This document shows, piece by piece, positions 31,118 to 42,468 of a DNA stretch of 64,000 nt (positions within the stretch are counted from its first letter, which is position 1; every line of letters begins with the position of its first letter). The position numbers and the translations under genes are program-made. A model generated the notes under the pieces. The model was not told the origin of the DNA, did not search any database, and saw only the letters and a list, made by a program, of their open reading frames with translations. This DNA is from Colwellia sp. BRX10-3 (GTDB lineage: Bacteria > Pseudomonadota > Gammaproteobacteria > Enterobacterales > Alteromonadaceae), in the NCBI RefSeq assembly GCF_014077505.1, contig NZ_JACGWA010000001.1, positions 930,001 to 994,000 on the forward strand. Direction: 5' to 3'.

Positions 31118-32683
31118 GTGAGTAGTAAACGTTTATACAAGATAGTAAAAACATTTCTTCAGTTTGGGCTTGATGAGCTTTTGCCGGAAAAATATCTGCC
31201 GTGGTACATAAAAATGCTGCGCAGCTCATTGTTTTGGCTTCGCAACAAGCACCAAGATAAAACTAAAGCGCAGCGCTTTCGATTAGCGATAGAGTCATTG
31301 GGGCCAGTATTTGTTAAATTTGGCCAGATGCTTTCAACTCGCCGAGACTTGTTACCCGAAGACTTCGCTAATGAGTTGACCTTATTACAAGATAAGGTAC
31401 CCGCATTTGCTGGCACAGAAGCTGAAAAAATAATTATTGCCGCAATGGGCGCTGAAGTTTTTGCTGAACAGTTTAAAGATTTCGATCTAACACCGCTTGC
31501 ATCCGCGTCTATTGCCCAAGTGCACACAGCTACCATGTTGCATGCAAATGGCGAGCAAGCCGTGGTGCTAAAAGTATTAAGACCAAACATTGCAGAAACT
31601 ATTTTAGCTGACATCAACGTGATGTCACTCTTTGCCAAAATTATTGCTCGTTGGTTACCTGACGGAAAACGCTTACGCCCTGTAGAAGTTGTCGCAGAAT
31701 ATGAAAAAACTATTTTAGAAGAATTAGATTTAAACCGTGAAGCGGGTAACGCCATTCAATTAAAGCGCAATTTCAGCCAAGGGCGAGATAGCGATAAAGT
31801 GCTTTACGTACCTGAAATATACAGCGAATACTGCTCGAAAAACGTGATGGTTATGGAGCGAATTTATGGTGTTGGTGTGGGTGATGTTGACACCTTAAAA
31901 GCAAAAAATGTCGACATGAAACTACTCGCTGAACGTGGTGTTGAAGTGTTTTTCACACAAGTATTTCGTGATAGTTTTTTCCATGCAGACATGCACCCAG
32001 GTAATGTTTTTGTTGATGCAACAACACCAGCTGACCCCACTTGGATTGCGATTGATTACGGCATTGTTGGGACTCTAAATCGTGAAGATAAGCGCTATTT
32101 AGCAGAAAATTTTGTTGCCTTTTTTAACCGTGACTATCGTAAAGTTGCACAATTACATGTCGATTCTGGCTGGGTACCCAGTGACACCAGTGTTGATGAA
32201 TTTGAATTTGCTATACGCACAGTTTGCGAGCCCATATTTAATAAGCCCTTATCTGAAATATCGTTTGGTCAGGTATTGGTCAATCTTTTCAATACCGCAC
32301 GCCGTTTTAATATGGAAGTACAACCTCAGCTAGTGTTACTACAAAAAACACTGCTCTATATTGAGGGCTTAGGTCGACAACTCTATCCAGCCTTAGATCT
32401 TTGGCAAACAGCCAAACCATTTTTAGAAAATTGGGTTAAAGAACAAATGGGCATTAAAGCGGTTTATAAAAAGGTAAAAGATAACTTACCTTTTTGGAAT
32501 GAAAAACTGCCGGAAATACCTGATTTAGTCTACGATTACTTAAAAACTAATCGAGAAGCTCAGCGACAACAATTAATGTCACTGAAACAGATACAGCAGC
32601 AGCAACAACAACACAGCAAGCAAATGACAAAAATGGTCGTTATTGCCACGCTCGCCATTTGCTTGACCATTAGCTTTACTTAA
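31118..32683 (+). CDS. ubiB: Ubiquinone biosynthesis regulatory protein kinase-like UbiB
   Basis: An atypical kinase/ATPase of the ABC1/ADCK/UbiB family needed for ubiquinone synthesis at the membrane. GTG 31118 is chosen (AAGGG seven bases before); a TTG at 31115 is also in frame. Family marks: KxGQ motif [19 protein letters not shown], Ala-rich loop [32 protein letters not shown] and [10 protein letters not shown]-terminal hydrophobic segment ([15 protein letters not shown]) anchors it, preceded by a Gln-rich stretch (QIQQQQQQH). It is 6-10 bp after ubiJ and forms an operon with it. Confidence 0.96.
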   Translation: MSSKRLYKIVKTFLQFGLDELLPEKYLPWYIKMLRSSLFWLRNKHQDKTKAQRFRLAIESLGPVFVKFGQMLSTRRDLLPEDFANELTLLQDKVPAFAGTEAEKIIIAAMGAEVFAEQFKDFDLTPLASASIAQVHTATMLHANGEQAVVLKVLRPNIAETILADINVMSLFAKIIARWLPDGKRLRPVEVVAEYEKTILEELDLNREAGNAIQLKRNFSQGRDSDKVLYVPEIYSEYCSKNVMVMERIYGVGVGDVDTLKAKNVDMKLLAERGVEVFFTQVFRDSFFHADMHPGNVFVDATTPADPTWIAIDYGIVGTLNREDKRYLAENFVAFFNRDYRKVAQLHVDSGWVPSDTSVDEFEFAIRTVCEPIFNKPLSEISFGQVLVNLFNTARRFNMEVQPQLVLLQKTLLYIEGLGRQLYPALDLWQTAKPFLENWVKEQMGIKAVYKKVKDNLPFWNEKLPEIPDLVYDYLKTNREAQRQQLMSLKQIQQQQQQHSKQMTKMVVIATLAICLTISFT

Positions 32684-32776
32684 TGACGTTAGCAACTTGC
32701 TATTTCAACGTTAGAGATAAGTACTTAGCGTAAAGTATTAAGTAATAAAAAATAGATTAATTAAACAGGAATAAAC

Positions 32777-33256
32777 ATGACTAACAACGAAGTTTTACAT
32801 CACATTCGTTATATATTCACCCTAAGCAATGAAAAAATATCCGCTATTTTTAAGCTTGCTGAATGTCCAAAAACTGATGAAGAAATTAACAGTTTTTTCC
32901 GTAAAAATGGTGAGCCAACTTTTACGCGTATCGCTGATAACAATTTAGCGAGTTTTCTTGATGGTTTAATTATAGAGTGTCGTGGAGCAAAAGAGGGTGC
33001 GCAAGCGCTGTTGAATCAGTCAGTAAATAACAATATAGTCTTTAATAAAGTAAAAATCGCTCTAGCCTTAAAAGCTGAAGATATTATTGCCTTGCTCGAT
33101 TCTGCTGAGTTAACCTTGAGTAAGCATGAGCTCAGTGCTTTTTTCCGTAAACCTGAGCACAAACATTTCCGCACATGTAACGATGACACATTATTGAAGT
33201 TTTTTAATGGCTTACATTTAAAAAATCAACAAGCTATTTTAGAAATAAAGGAATAA
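32777..33256 (+). CDS. DUF1456 family protein (YehS-like)
   Basis: 159 residues made of two copies of one module. The first has NNEVLHHIRYIFTLSNEKI...FFRKNGEP; the second has FNKVKIALALKAEDIIALLD...FFRKPEHKHFRTCNDD. This internal duplication and the FFRK motifs are the DUF1456 signature. The function is unknown. AACAGGA precedes the ATG. It converges on a diguanylate cyclase gene through a shared hairpin. Confidence 0.9.
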   Translation: MTNNEVLHHIRYIFTLSNEKISAIFKLAECPKTDEEINSFFRKNGEPTFTRIADNNLASFLDGLIIECRGAKEGAQALLNQSVNNNIVFNKVKIALALKAEDIIALLDSAELTLSKHELSAFFRKPEHKHFRTCNDDTLLKFFNGLHLKNQQAILEIKE

Positions 33257-33273
33257 AGGAATACAATAAAGCA

Positions 33274-33295
33274 AGCTAGGGTAATAGACCTAGCT
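33274..33295. terminator. Hairpin between convergent genes
   Basis: A 7-bp stem AGCTAGG / CCTAGCT around an 8-base loop. It overlaps the stop codon of the minus-strand cyclase gene at 33,290 and follows the plus-strand DUF1456 gene. It may act in both directions. Confidence 0.5.
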
Positions 33296-34324
33296 AGCTT
33301 TCTCTTCAACTGATTTAGCTGCAATCGCTTTCTCTGTAACTTCTGTTTCAGCTACCACACGATTACGGCCACTATCTTTTGCTAAATATAGCGCAGCATC
33401 TGCTCTACTAATCCAAGCTTCTGCGGACTCAGCAGCACGATATTGCGCAACACCAATAGAAACGGTTACTGAGATGTCATCAGCAAAAGTCGTTTTAGCA
33501 ATTAAAGCACGTAACTTTTCAGCGACCTTTGTGGCCTCAACTAAATCAACTTTTAACGGTAAAATAATAAACTCTTCACCACCATAACGATATAAGGCAT
33601 CTAACGCTCGGCTAGATTTTTGAATTAACTCAACCAATTCAACTAGCACGATATCGCCATTAGCATGACCATAGTTATCGTTAATTTTCTTAAAATGATC
33701 TAAATCTAATAACAGTAATGAAACTTTCGAGGATTCTCTATTTTGATCTGCTAGAATTTTTTCCAGCTTTAAATCCAAAGCCCGACGATTACCAGATGAG
33801 GTTAATGGATCAATACTGGCTAATAAAGCTAGCTTACTATTGGTTTTGCTATAGTTGTTAAAAATTACATAAGCAAACAAAGCCGTTAGAAAGAGTGTTA
33901 AAGTGATGGTTAAAAATTCTAAAGTACTAGTAACAGGCCATAAGATGAGAGCAATTAGCATAATAGCAATGAAACATATTATACCTGCCGGTCGCGCTGG
34001 TAATATGTAGTAAAAGGCGATCATGCAAGGATACAACCAAAATAAATGTGATTGCCCACGAATGGCAACAATAGACACAATAGCGACAGCAAAAAAGCTA
34101 GATAGCACAAGTTTAGCGGTATCAACTTGTCTGGTAATATAAACAAAAGTAAAGAAAGTCGCTGTCACAACCACAAGTGTGCCATCAATAAACGCCATGA
34201 GCATGTCACCATCAAGCCAGCGTAAATACACAAATGGTGAAATGGTAATAACCGCAAACGCACTTAATATTAGTAGCATTTTTTCTGCTGCTGAACGTTT
34301 TGTCATTAAAGCTTTCCTACTCAA
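33290..34324 (-). CDS. Membrane-bound diguanylate cyclase (GGDEF)
   Basis: A 344-residue enzyme making cyclic di-GMP at the inner membrane. About six hydrophobic helices fill residues 15-160 (for example MLLILSAFAVITISPFVYL and LEFLTITLTLFLTALFAYVI), an integral sensory region with no periplasmic domain. The GGDEF domain has ASIDPLTSSGNRRALD, DLDHFKKINDNYGHANGD and active site YRYGGEEF. RALD five residues before GGEEF is an intact RxxD inhibitory site, unlike the cyclase at 21,863. The charged tail (EKAIAAKSVEEK) is not part of the fold. The signal sensed is unknown. Confidence 0.92.
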   Translation of the reverse strand: MSRKALMTKRSAAEKMLLILSAFAVITISPFVYLRWLDGDMLMAFIDGTLVVVTATFFTFVYITRQVDTAKLVLSSFFAVAIVSIVAIRGQSHLFWLYPCMIAFYYILPARPAGIICFIAIMLIALILWPVTSTLEFLTITLTLFLTALFAYVIFNNYSKTNSKLALLASIDPLTSSGNRRALDLKLEKILADQNRESSKVSLLLLDLDHFKKINDNYGHANGDIVLVELVELIQKSSRALDALYRYGGEEFIILPLKVDLVEATKVAEKLRALIAKTTFADDISVTVSIGVAQYRAAESAEAWISRADAALYLAKDSGRNRVVAETEVTEKAIAAKSVEEKAS

Positions 34325-34423
34325 CTATTATTTTCCTTAAAATATTAATTTGACTATCAACCTTTAATATAAAAAATTCAAATAGATAATTCAAATTGAT
34401 GAACTTTATCTTCAGAGTCTATA

Positions 34424-36442
34424 TTATTTTTTATGTTTTAGCATCTCACGTAAATTTGCTACACCCATTTTTGCCGTTTCCTGTTTCTTTTCTATGCTCT
34501 GCTTAGTTTGCGTCAGTTCCCAGCTTAAATCATCTTGCGGTAACTCATGCAAAAAGCGACTGGCTTCAGTACGTGAAACTTCACCATACTGCCTGCGCTC
34601 TCTAGCATAGGTAAATATTAACTCTCGCTGGGCACGAGTAATGCCAACATAAGCTAAACGGCGCTCTTCTTCAACGTTACCTTCGTCCATACTGGTTTGG
34701 TGTGGCAATAAGCCTTCTTCCATACCAATTAGAAAAACATAGGGAAATTCTAGGCCCTTGGAGGCATGTAGCGTCATCAACTGCACTTGGTCAGTATCTT
34801 CTTCATCTTCATTGCGTTCCATCATGTCACGTAAGGTCAATCGCGTAACAACTTGTGCTAAGGTCATTGGCTCTTCATCGTCATTACCTTCGAGCATTTG
34901 TGTTACCCAACTGAACAGTTGCGTAACATTTTTCATGCGCATTTCTGCAGCTTTTGCGCTCGGAGATGTATCGTACAGCCAATCTTCATAGTTAATTTCA
35001 CGCACCATAGAGCGCAATACAGCTGACGTCTCACCACGCTCAGCATGATCAGCGGTTTCTACTAACCAACGGGAAAATTTTTGTACGCTGATCAAACCGC
35101 GACCAGTCAGGTGCTGCTCTAATCCTAGCTCGAAACTAGCAGCAAACATGCTAATTTGACGCATATTGGCGTAACTGCCCAGTTTTTCTAGCGTTGTTGG
35201 GCCAATTTCTCGTCGCGGTACATTCACAATACGTAAAAAAGCATTGTCATCATCAGGGTTAACCAGCACCCTTAAAAACGCCATCATATCTTTAATTTCA
35301 GCGCGCGAGAAAAACGAGGTGCCACCATTAATTTTATAGGGAATTCTATTAGTCATTAACGCTTTTTCGAGTAAGCGCGATTGATGATTTCCACGATACA
35401 AAATCGCATAATCTTTAAATTTGCTCTTGTTCAAAAAGCGGTGGCCGATTAATTCACCAACAACTCGCTCAACCTCATGATCTTCATTTTTAGTTTGCAG
35501 TACACGTAATTCAACGCCGTAATTTAGCTCACTAAACAACGCTTTGTCATAAACATGAGGATTATTGGCAATCAGCGTATTGGCACATTTTAAAATACGG
35601 CCACTAGAGCGATAGTTTTGCTCAAGTTTAATCAGCTTAAGATTGGGATAGTCTTTACCTAGAAGCACTAAATTTTGCGGTTTAGCGCCACGCCAAGAGT
35701 ATATTGATTGGTCATCGTCCCCTACCACGGTCAATAAACCTTGTTCGCCGGTGATCTGCTTGACTAATTCATATTGGCTGGCATTAGTATCTTGATATTC
35801 ATCGACCAACATATACTTAATTTTTTGCTGCCAACGCGAACGTACTTCCGGATAATTACGCATTAATAATGTTGGAATTAAAATCAAGTCGTCAAAATCA
35901 AGCGCGTTATAGGCTTTCATATGCTTTTGGTACATTGCATAAAACTCAGCATATTGCAGAGCATCAGCATCACTGGCTTGTTTAATTGCTGCATCGGGCA
36001 GTAACAAATCATTTTTCCAACTGGAAATCATCATTTGTAATTTATTTAATAAGTCTTTATCACCCTCAAGTTGCTCTTGGGTAAGTTCTTTCAATAACGC
36101 TAAACTGTCTTGGTCATCAAATAAGGTAAAACCGGGCTTATAGCCTAAAGTTTTTAATTCTCGACGAATAATGTCTAAACCCAATGAGTGGAAAGTACAC
36201 ACCGTTAATCCTCTGGTCTGCGATTTATCCATCATTTTAACCACACGCTCTTTCATTTCTCGTGCGGCTTTATTTGTAAAGGTTACTGCAGCAATATTCT
36301 TCGCTTTATAACCACAATTTTCAATTAAGTACGCAATTTTCTGACAAATAACCCCAGTTTTACCACTGCCTGCGCCTGCCAATACTAGGCAAGGACCCTC
36401 AACATATTTTTTTGCTTCATTTTGACCTGGGTTTAATTTCAT
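34424..36442 (-). CDS. rep: ATP-dependent DNA helicase Rep (UvrD/PcrA superfamily)
   Basis: 672 residues from ATG 36442, matching E. coli Rep (673) and its MRLNPGQ start; the frame is open to a TTG at 36460. Motifs: LAGAGSGKT (I, Walker A), [13 protein letters not shown] (Ia), DEYQDTN (II), [15 protein letters not shown] (III), LEQNYRSS (IV), [18 protein letters not shown] (V) and [12 protein letters not shown] (VI). Rep is a 3'-5' helicase that clears proteins ahead of replication forks. It is monocistronic here, divergent from ubiK. Confidence 0.96.
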   Translation of the reverse strand: MKLNPGQNEAKKYVEGPCLVLAGAGSGKTGVICQKIAYLIENCGYKAKNIAAVTFTNKAAREMKERVVKMMDKSQTRGLTVCTFHSLGLDIIRRELKTLGYKPGFTLFDDQDSLALLKELTQEQLEGDKDLLNKLQMMISSWKNDLLLPDAAIKQASDADALQYAEFYAMYQKHMKAYNALDFDDLILIPTLLMRNYPEVRSRWQQKIKYMLVDEYQDTNASQYELVKQITGEQGLLTVVGDDDQSIYSWRGAKPQNLVLLGKDYPNLKLIKLEQNYRSSGRILKCANTLIANNPHVYDKALFSELNYGVELRVLQTKNEDHEVERVVGELIGHRFLNKSKFKDYAILYRGNHQSRLLEKALMTNRIPYKINGGTSFFSRAEIKDMMAFLRVLVNPDDDNAFLRIVNVPRREIGPTTLEKLGSYANMRQISMFAASFELGLEQHLTGRGLISVQKFSRWLVETADHAERGETSAVLRSMVREINYEDWLYDTSPSAKAAEMRMKNVTQLFSWVTQMLEGNDDEEPMTLAQVVTRLTLRDMMERNEDEEDTDQVQLMTLHASKGLEFPYVFLIGMEEGLLPHQTSMDEGNVEEERRLAYVGITRAQRELIFTYARERRQYGEVSRTEASRFLHELPQDDLSWELTQTKQSIEKKQETAKMGVANLREMLKHKK

Positions 36443-36620
36443 TGCTGCGCTGTAACTCAAATTTATGGTAAATATATTTATACGGCAATTTTACCTGTTT
36501 TTATTGCAAGACAACATCAACTTTGAGCTTACTTGTGTAATTTCTTAGATTCGTTAATGGAGATATTATTCTCAAAAGCGCCTACAATAACGCCATCGCT
36601 AGCAAAAAAAGAAATTTATT

Positions 36621-36872
36621 ATGATTAACGCAAAAAAAATAGAAGAGATAGCCAAACAAGTCACTGATTCAATTCCTGCGGGTTTGAAAGACTTTGCCAA
36701 TGAAATGGAAGATAAAACTAAGGTTGTTTTGCAGCGTAAACTGTCTCAACTTGATGTAGTTACGCGTGAAGAATTCGATGTACAAACACAGGTGTTAATT
36801 AAAACACGTGCTATATTAACAGAGCTTGAAGCCAAAGTTTCCGCGTTAGAAGCAAAGTTAAACGTCGAGTAA
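36621..36872 (+). CDS. ubiK: Ubiquinone biosynthesis accessory factor UbiK (YqiC/BMFP family)
   Basis: 83 residues: an amphipathic N-terminal half (MINAKKIEEIAKQVTDSIPAG) and a C-terminal coiled coil (LIKTRAILTELEAKVSALEAKL) that trimerises in this family. It partners UbiJ in the ubiquinone metabolon; ubiJ lies about 6 kb to the left. The gene ends exactly where a MITE-like repeat begins, so the stop codon overlaps the repeat's first base. Confidence 0.9.
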   Translation: MINAKKIEEIAKQVTDSIPAGLKDFANEMEDKTKVVLQRKLSQLDVVTREEFDVQTQVLIKTRAILTELEAKVSALEAKLNVE

Positions 36873-37031
36873 TACCAATTGAATTAAGTAATTGATCAAT
36901 TGTAAGTGAGGGTAAATATTCAAGAGCAAGGCACTTGATTAAGCAATAGCTAGCTATTGGGATTGAAAGTAACGCAGATATTGAAGGTTTAGACCACTTT
37001 AGAATGATGGATTATTTATTTCACTTGGTAT
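36872..37031. repeat. MITE-like element with ATACCAA ends
   Basis: 160 bp with imperfect inverted termini: the left reads ATACCAATTGAATTAAGTAA, and the reverse complement of the right reads ATACCAAGTGAAATAAATAA. The match runs at about 22 of 27 positions. It contains no gene and is inserted at the stop codon of ubiK. It shares ATACCAA ends and a TAAGTAATTG(x)ATCAATT block with the repeat at 2,403. Confidence 0.55.
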
Positions 37032-37040
37032 AATAGCAAC

Positions 37041-37074
37041 TTCAAAGGCCTTAATTAATCTACAGGCCTTTGAA
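37041..37074. terminator. Terminator between ubiK and the DUF418 gene
   Basis: A perfect 11-bp stem TTCAAAGGCCT / AGGCCTTTGAA with a 12-base loop, placed between two convergent genes. It probably works for both strands, though T tracts are short. Confidence 0.65.
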
Positions 37075-37084
37075 GCAGATACAC

Positions 37085-38662
37085 TTATATACGCATAGTT
37101 TGTAATTTTTTATAAGATAAACTGCGCCATAGCCATTCTAATGGACCAAAGGCATAGTTATTTAACCACCAGCGTGAAAAAAGTAATTGAAAGACAACAA
37201 TGGCCAATACTATTAACATTTGTGGCGCTCGAGATATTTCACCAAAATAGCCGCCAGCATAACTATAAAATATGGTGGTTAAAATTACTGAGTGCATAAT
37301 GTAATTGGTTAATGCCATTCTACCCATAGGGGTAAATACCGATAAACGCTTATGCCATTTTTCATCTGTTAGTAAACACATGATCAAACCAAAATAGCCC
37401 ACTGCCATTACAAACTGACCAATAAAAAATAAACTTTCGCCAACGCCCAGTAACAATATGACTTGTTTCGCAACTGGGTGTTGTACCACTAACAACCCAG
37501 CGGTTTCAAGTACGGCTCCTAAACCTACACCAACATAGGCCATAATTTTAAATGATGCGCCATGTTGTTGATAATTTTTCATAATGCCACTCGATACTAA
37601 CCAATAACCTAAAATAAATATTGGCAACAGCATGCTAAAAGCAAAAGGCAACGTAAACATCAGCATAAATAGAGCAAAGTTCAAACGAAACTCAGTTGCC
37701 TGCCAATAAGTGCCCTCGGTAAAAGCAGTAATTTCTTTATCTATTTCTTGTTGCATTTCAGCTTGCTGAGCCACTATGGCTTGCGCTTGTTGTTCTACTA
37801 AACCTTCCGCAGAAAGCTCGGCTGGTTCTTCAGCACCATCAATTGTCGCTTGCTTAGCGTCAACATGCACAGACATTTCATTCGCTAAATTTTCTTCATT
37901 AGTAGTCATTTCAAGTATTGCTGAGTCTTCAACTAGTAATTCGGTTTTTGTTGCTTCGGTTAGTGCTTCACGCTGTTGTTGCGACAAAATTTCGTTCGCT
38001 AACTTTATGGTTTCAACACGTTCTGCTACTTGGATTTGTTCATGCCATTGTTCTGTTAAGTCGTGTGTATCATTAAAGAGTCCAAAACTGATACCAGCCA
38101 ATACCGACATTAGAATAGGAACAGATAACCAGACTACGGAGAGTTTAAAAAATGATTTAGGATTGTCATATTTTTTAAAGCGTGGCTTATTCAGTAATGA
38201 TACCCAGCCCAGAAGTAACAAACCTGCAATACCATAATCATGAAGAATATCACCGCCCCATAGAAACACCATATGCAATAAACCCAAGACGATTAAAACC
38301 AGCATGCGGCGCGAAAACCAAGCACCAAATGGACGCTCTGCTTCTTTCGCCCTGATCAGCATCACCGCAAAACCCATACCGAATAACAAAGCAAACAGCT
38401 TATAAAATTTACCTTCGACAAAACACCTAACCAACCAACCTACGGCATGATCTAGACCAGTTAAACTGGCATCCTGACTACCTAAACTGGCCATGGCGCG
38501 ATTAAACCACTCAATATTCATCAGCAAAATACCCACAAGTGCCAAGCCTCTAAGAATGTCCATCGCGTCAATGCGCTGGCTGATGACAATCGGTGCTAGA
38601 TTTTCAATTATTGGTGTTGATTTGGGTCTTGTTTCTGGTGTATCAGCTTGAATATCTGACAT
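37085..38662 (-). CDS. DUF418 family membrane protein (YeiB-like) with an acidic Gln-rich insert
   Basis: 525 residues with about 8-10 membrane helices. The N-terminal signature RIDAMDILRGLALVGILLMN and FYKLFALLFGMGFAVMLIRA, and the C-terminal PMGRMALTNYIMHSVI and GPLEWLWRSLSY, are those of DUF418/YeiB proteins, which are related to membrane acyltransferases and have unclear roles. Residues about 210-320 form a hydrophilic insert rich in Glu, Ala and Gln (for example QQAQAIVAQQAEMQQEIDKE) between membrane segments. This makes it well longer than the roughly 380-400 residues usual for the family. Confidence 0.85.
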   Translation of the reverse strand: MSDIQADTPETRPKSTPIIENLAPIVISQRIDAMDILRGLALVGILLMNIEWFNRAMASLGSQDASLTGLDHAVGWLVRCFVEGKFYKLFALLFGMGFAVMLIRAKEAERPFGAWFSRRMLVLIVLGLLHMVFLWGGDILHDYGIAGLLLLGWVSLLNKPRFKKYDNPKSFFKLSVVWLSVPILMSVLAGISFGLFNDTHDLTEQWHEQIQVAERVETIKLANEILSQQQREALTEATKTELLVEDSAILEMTTNEENLANEMSVHVDAKQATIDGAEEPAELSAEGLVEQQAQAIVAQQAEMQQEIDKEITAFTEGTYWQATEFRLNFALFMLMFTLPFAFSMLLPIFILGYWLVSSGIMKNYQQHGASFKIMAYVGVGLGAVLETAGLLVVQHPVAKQVILLLGVGESLFFIGQFVMAVGYFGLIMCLLTDEKWHKRLSVFTPMGRMALTNYIMHSVILTTIFYSYAGGYFGEISRAPQMLIVLAIVVFQLLFSRWWLNNYAFGPLEWLWRSLSYKKLQTMRI

Positions 38663-38730
38663 AAAATTTCCTTTTTTATTATTATAATTTTACTTGATAA
38701 GCCTAAGCAATATAAATCATTTAACAAAAA

Positions 38731-38753
38731 AAAAGCAGCTTAAAGCTGCTTTT
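38731..38753 (-). terminator. Terminator of the ilvLGMEDA operon
   Basis: A perfect 10-bp stem AAAAGCAGCT / AGCTGCTTTT with loop TAA. The A9 run to its left is a U tract on the minus-strand transcript. It lies 31 bp after ilvA. Confidence 0.9.
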
Positions 38754-38783
38754 AACGAAGAATACATTGGCACTAACCAAAGA

Positions 38784-40364
38784 TTAGGTAAGGAAGGTTT
38801 GATAAGCCTTGTTGTCTGTTTCTTCTTGCCAGTCATAATCTAAGGCTTTTAAGTGGGCAAAAAAGTCAGCTTCTTGCGCTTTTTTTACTTCAAAACCCGC
38901 TAATACTTGGCCAAAAGCTGCACCGTGGTTACGATAATGGAACAACGTAATATTGTAATGCTCCCCAAGGGTATCTAAAAATGTCTCTAGTGCACCTGGG
39001 TATTCAGGAAATTGAAAACGAAAAATACGTTCCTGAGCTGACAATGCATTTTTACCACCGATCATGTATCTCACATGAAGCTTGGCCAATTCATTTTCAG
39101 TAAAATCAGCTAATTCATAACCTTGTTGCTGCAAATTTTGGGTTAATGTTTCTCTGTCATTAACATCTCCACCTAAGCGCACACCAACAAAAATATTGGC
39201 ATTTTGTGCTTGATTTGAAGCATTAGGTTTGTCTGCATAACGGTAATTAAATTCGGTGATCACTCTTCCTGCAAGTGCCTTGCAAAACTTTCTAAAGCTG
39301 CCTTTTTCTTCCGGAATTTTGACCGCAAATACCGCTTCTTTTTGCTCACCCAATTCACAGCGTTCAGAAATATAACGCAAAGTATGAAAGTTCATATTAG
39401 CGCCAGAAAGAATCGCCACTAATGACTCGTCACCTTGACTAGTTTGGCAATACTTTTGCAGTCCTGCTAAGGATAATGCGCCGGCAGGTTCAGAAATAAC
39501 TCGGGTTTGCTCGAAAATATCTTTTATCGAGGCACAAATTTCATCGGTAGAAACTGTGATCACGTCGTCACAGTAATGTTTAATTAAATCAAAAGTATGC
39601 TTACCAATACGCTTTACAGCCACACCATCGGCAAATAAGCCAACTTGTGCCAAATCAACCGGCCTACCCGCAGCGAATGCGGCTTTTAAACAGGCAGAGT
39701 CTTCAGCTTCGACGCCAATGACTTTAATATTAGGTTGTAATTGTTTCAGATAAACCGACATACCGGCTAATAAGCCACCACCGCCAACCGGAATAAATAC
39801 CACTTGGGTATGAGGGAGTTGTTGTAATAGCTCTTTTGCCACCGTGCCTTGGCCGGCGATAATATCAACATCATCAAACGGGTGAACCACGGTTTTATTT
39901 TCTGCTTTGGCATATTCCATCGCGGCTTGTTGTGCTTCGTTAAAACTCTTACCGACTAAGCGTACCTCAGCGCCATAGCGCCTAACATTTTCCACCTTGA
40001 TCTCAGGTGTGGTAATGGGCATGACAATGGTCGCTTTAATACCCATTTTATGAGCCGCTAATGCTAAACCTTGTGCATGATTACCGGCAGATGCAGCAAT
40101 AACCCCGTGCAAACATTGCTGCTCAGACAAGTTGACTAATTTGTTATAAGCACCACGCAACTTAAAAGAATGTACCGGCTGTTGATCTTCTCGCTTGAGG
40201 AAAATTTGATTACCTAAACGTGATGACAACTTTGTTAAAGGTGTTAGCGCTGATTCAACGGCAACATCATAAACTGGTGCAAGTAATATTCTCCGTAAAT
40301 AGTCTAGTCCTTGCCCTTGCATAGCTTGGGCTTGCACTAATGCTGCTTGTTCAGCATCAGTCAT
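38784..40364 (-). CDS. ilvA: Threonine dehydratase (biosynthetic)
   Basis: A 526-residue PLP enzyme turning threonine into 2-oxobutyrate, the first step to isoleucine. ATG 40364 overlaps the ilvD stop (ATGACTGA), implying translational coupling; in-frame ATGs at 40376 and further up overlap ilvD more. The PLP lysine lies in [12 protein letters not shown], then [13 protein letters not shown] and [10 protein letters not shown]. Two C-terminal ACT-like regulatory domains (about 330-526), with [14 protein letters not shown], fit feedback inhibition by isoleucine. It is the last gene of the operon. Confidence 0.95.
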   Translation of the reverse strand: MTDAEQAALVQAQAMQGQGLDYLRRILLAPVYDVAVESALTPLTKLSSRLGNQIFLKREDQQPVHSFKLRGAYNKLVNLSEQQCLHGVIAASAGNHAQGLALAAHKMGIKATIVMPITTPEIKVENVRRYGAEVRLVGKSFNEAQQAAMEYAKAENKTVVHPFDDVDIIAGQGTVAKELLQQLPHTQVVFIPVGGGGLLAGMSVYLKQLQPNIKVIGVEAEDSACLKAAFAAGRPVDLAQVGLFADGVAVKRIGKHTFDLIKHYCDDVITVSTDEICASIKDIFEQTRVISEPAGALSLAGLQKYCQTSQGDESLVAILSGANMNFHTLRYISERCELGEQKEAVFAVKIPEEKGSFRKFCKALAGRVITEFNYRYADKPNASNQAQNANIFVGVRLGGDVNDRETLTQNLQQQGYELADFTENELAKLHVRYMIGGKNALSAQERIFRFQFPEYPGALETFLDTLGEHYNITLFHYRNHGAAFGQVLAGFEVKKAQEADFFAHLKALDYDWQEETDNKAYQTFLT

Positions 40365-42231
40365 TGCTTTCACCATTATAATTGCTATCAAGCAATTCAC
40401 GATTACGTACAGCACCTTTATCGGCACTGGTGGCTAACATGGCGTAGTTTTTCAAGGCATAACTAATTGGACGAATACGACCAATTGGCTTCCAAGCATC
40501 TTTACCTTTAGCGTTCATCGCCTTGCGACGCTGGGTGAGTTCTTCTTCACTTACCTTTAACTCAATAACGCGATTAGGGATATCAATATGAATAATGTCG
40601 CCTTGCTCTACTAAAGCAATAGTGCCGCCACTGCCGGCTTCAGGAGAAACATGGCCAATAGATAAACCAGAAGTACCACCAGAGAAACGGCCATCAGTTA
40701 ATAGCGCACAGGCTTTACCTAAGCCCATCGATTTTAAATAAGTAGTTGGATACAGCATTTCTTGCATCCCAGGACCACCTTTAGGGCCTTCGTAACGAAT
40801 AACAACCACTTCACCAGCCACGACTTTTTTATCTAAAATACCGGCTACAGCGGCGTCTTGGCTTTCGAATACGTGCGCAGGACCGGTAAATACTAAATTG
40901 TCGTCACTTACGCCTGCGGTTTTAACTACACAGCCATCAACCGCAATATTACCGGCAAGTACGGCTAAGCCACCTTCTAATGAAAAGGCGTTTTCAATGC
41001 TACGAATACAACCATTTTCGCGGTCATCGTCTAAGGTATCCCAACGACAATCTTGACTGAATGCCTTAGTGGTGCGAATACCTGCAGGACCAGCACGGTA
41101 AAACTTTTTAACCTCTTCATCGTCAGTCACGGTAATATCATATTTAGCTATAACATCAGCTAATGTCGTGCCTAAAACATTCGGTACATCTGTTTTTAAT
41201 AAATTAGCGCGTGCTAGCTCACCTAAAATGGCAATGACACCACCAGCACGATGAACGTCCTCCATGTGGTACTTTGGCGTGGATGGCGCAACTTTACATA
41301 ATTGCGGCACAATGCGTGATAATTTATCCATGTCTTCCATGGTGTAATCAATTTCCGCTTCTTGCGCTGTTGCTAGTAAATGTAAAATAGTATTTGTTGA
41401 ACCGCCCATGGCAATATCTAAACACATCGCATTTGAGAACGAATCTTTATTGGCAATGTTACGTGGTAAGGCCGATTCGTCGTTATCTTGGTAGTAACGC
41501 TTGGTTAATTTGACAATTTCTTTACCCGCGTTTAAAAATAACTGCTCACGGTCTGCATGCGTAGCTAGCATAGAGCCGTTACCGGGTAGTGCTAAACCTA
41601 ACGCTTCAGCTAAGCAGTTCATTGAATTAGCGGTGAACATGCCAGAACATGAACCACAAGTTGGACAGGCTGAACGTTCTACTTGATCAGACTGCTCGTC
41701 AGATACTGACGGATCGGCACCTTGGATCATGGCATCAACTAAATCTAACTTTATAATTTGATCTGAAAGTTTGGTTTTACCGGCTTCCATTGGGCCACCA
41801 GAAACAAATATCACCGGAATATTTAAGCGCATTGCCGCCATTAACATGCCTGGGGTAATTTTGTCACAGTTTGAAATACAGACCATGGCATCAGCACAAT
41901 GGGCATTAACCATGTATTCAACAGAATCTGCAATTAAATCACGTGACGGTAAGCTATAAAGCATACCGCTATGACCCATAGCAATGCCGTCATCAACAGC
42001 AATGGTATTGAATTCTTTAGCTACGCCGCCTGCCTTTTCAATGGCACCTGCAACCAACTGTCCCATATCTTTCAAATGCACATGACCAGGTACAAATTGC
42101 GTAAAAGAGTTAACCACAGCAATAATAGGTTTACCAAAATCACCATCTGTCATACCCGTTGCACGCCAGAGCGCACGAGCTCCAGCCATATTTCGGCCTT
42201 GAGTAGAAGTTGCTGATCTTAATTTTGGCAT
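40357..42231 (-). CDS. ilvD: Dihydroxyacid dehydratase
   Basis: A 624-residue Fe-S enzyme making the 2-oxo acids that precede valine and isoleucine. Signatures: [21 protein letters not shown] at the start, [38 protein letters not shown] with cluster cysteines, and [15 protein letters not shown] near the end. The length is close to E. coli IlvD (616). It follows ilvE after a 237-bp gap, wider than elsewhere in the operon. No leader peptide or strong promoter was recognised in that gap. Confidence 0.97.
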   Translation of the reverse strand: MPKLRSATSTQGRNMAGARALWRATGMTDGDFGKPIIAVVNSFTQFVPGHVHLKDMGQLVAGAIEKAGGVAKEFNTIAVDDGIAMGHSGMLYSLPSRDLIADSVEYMVNAHCADAMVCISNCDKITPGMLMAAMRLNIPVIFVSGGPMEAGKTKLSDQIIKLDLVDAMIQGADPSVSDEQSDQVERSACPTCGSCSGMFTANSMNCLAEALGLALPGNGSMLATHADREQLFLNAGKEIVKLTKRYYQDNDESALPRNIANKDSFSNAMCLDIAMGGSTNTILHLLATAQEAEIDYTMEDMDKLSRIVPQLCKVAPSTPKYHMEDVHRAGGVIAILGELARANLLKTDVPNVLGTTLADVIAKYDITVTDDEEVKKFYRAGPAGIRTTKAFSQDCRWDTLDDDRENGCIRSIENAFSLEGGLAVLAGNIAVDGCVVKTAGVSDDNLVFTGPAHVFESQDAAVAGILDKKVVAGEVVVIRYEGPKGGPGMQEMLYPTTYLKSMGLGKACALLTDGRFSGGTSGLSIGHVSPEAGSGGTIALVEQGDIIHIDIPNRVIELKVSEEELTQRRKAMNAKGKDAWKPIGRIRPISYALKNYAMLATSADKGAVRNRELLDSNYNGESND

Positions 42232-42468
42232 GACCTTAGTCCCTATATATTGTATGTATGTTGCTATCAGTAAGCGTGATAAGTATGAAAAATTATTTTA
42301 AAAATTCACTTTACAATGAGCTTATAAAATAACATTTAAGTTGGTGTTGATGACGCAACTCGTGGTCACCTGATACTTTAGTAAAGCGAGAATACCGAAC
42401 TTATAAGAAATAAGTGAGTATTAGCGACACAGATAAAGATCAGATGACAACAAATTGAGTTATTGCAA

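Noticed and set aside
37776-38237. 153-codon plus-strand ORF inside the DUF418 gene
   Set aside because: Its Ser/Cys-rich product mirrors the biased codons of the acidic insert on the other strand; no ribosome site or family.
42232-42468. Second leader peptide or riboswitch before ilvD
   Set aside because: The ilvE-ilvD gap is wide, but no branched-chain-rich ORF, attenuator or clear promoter was found in it.
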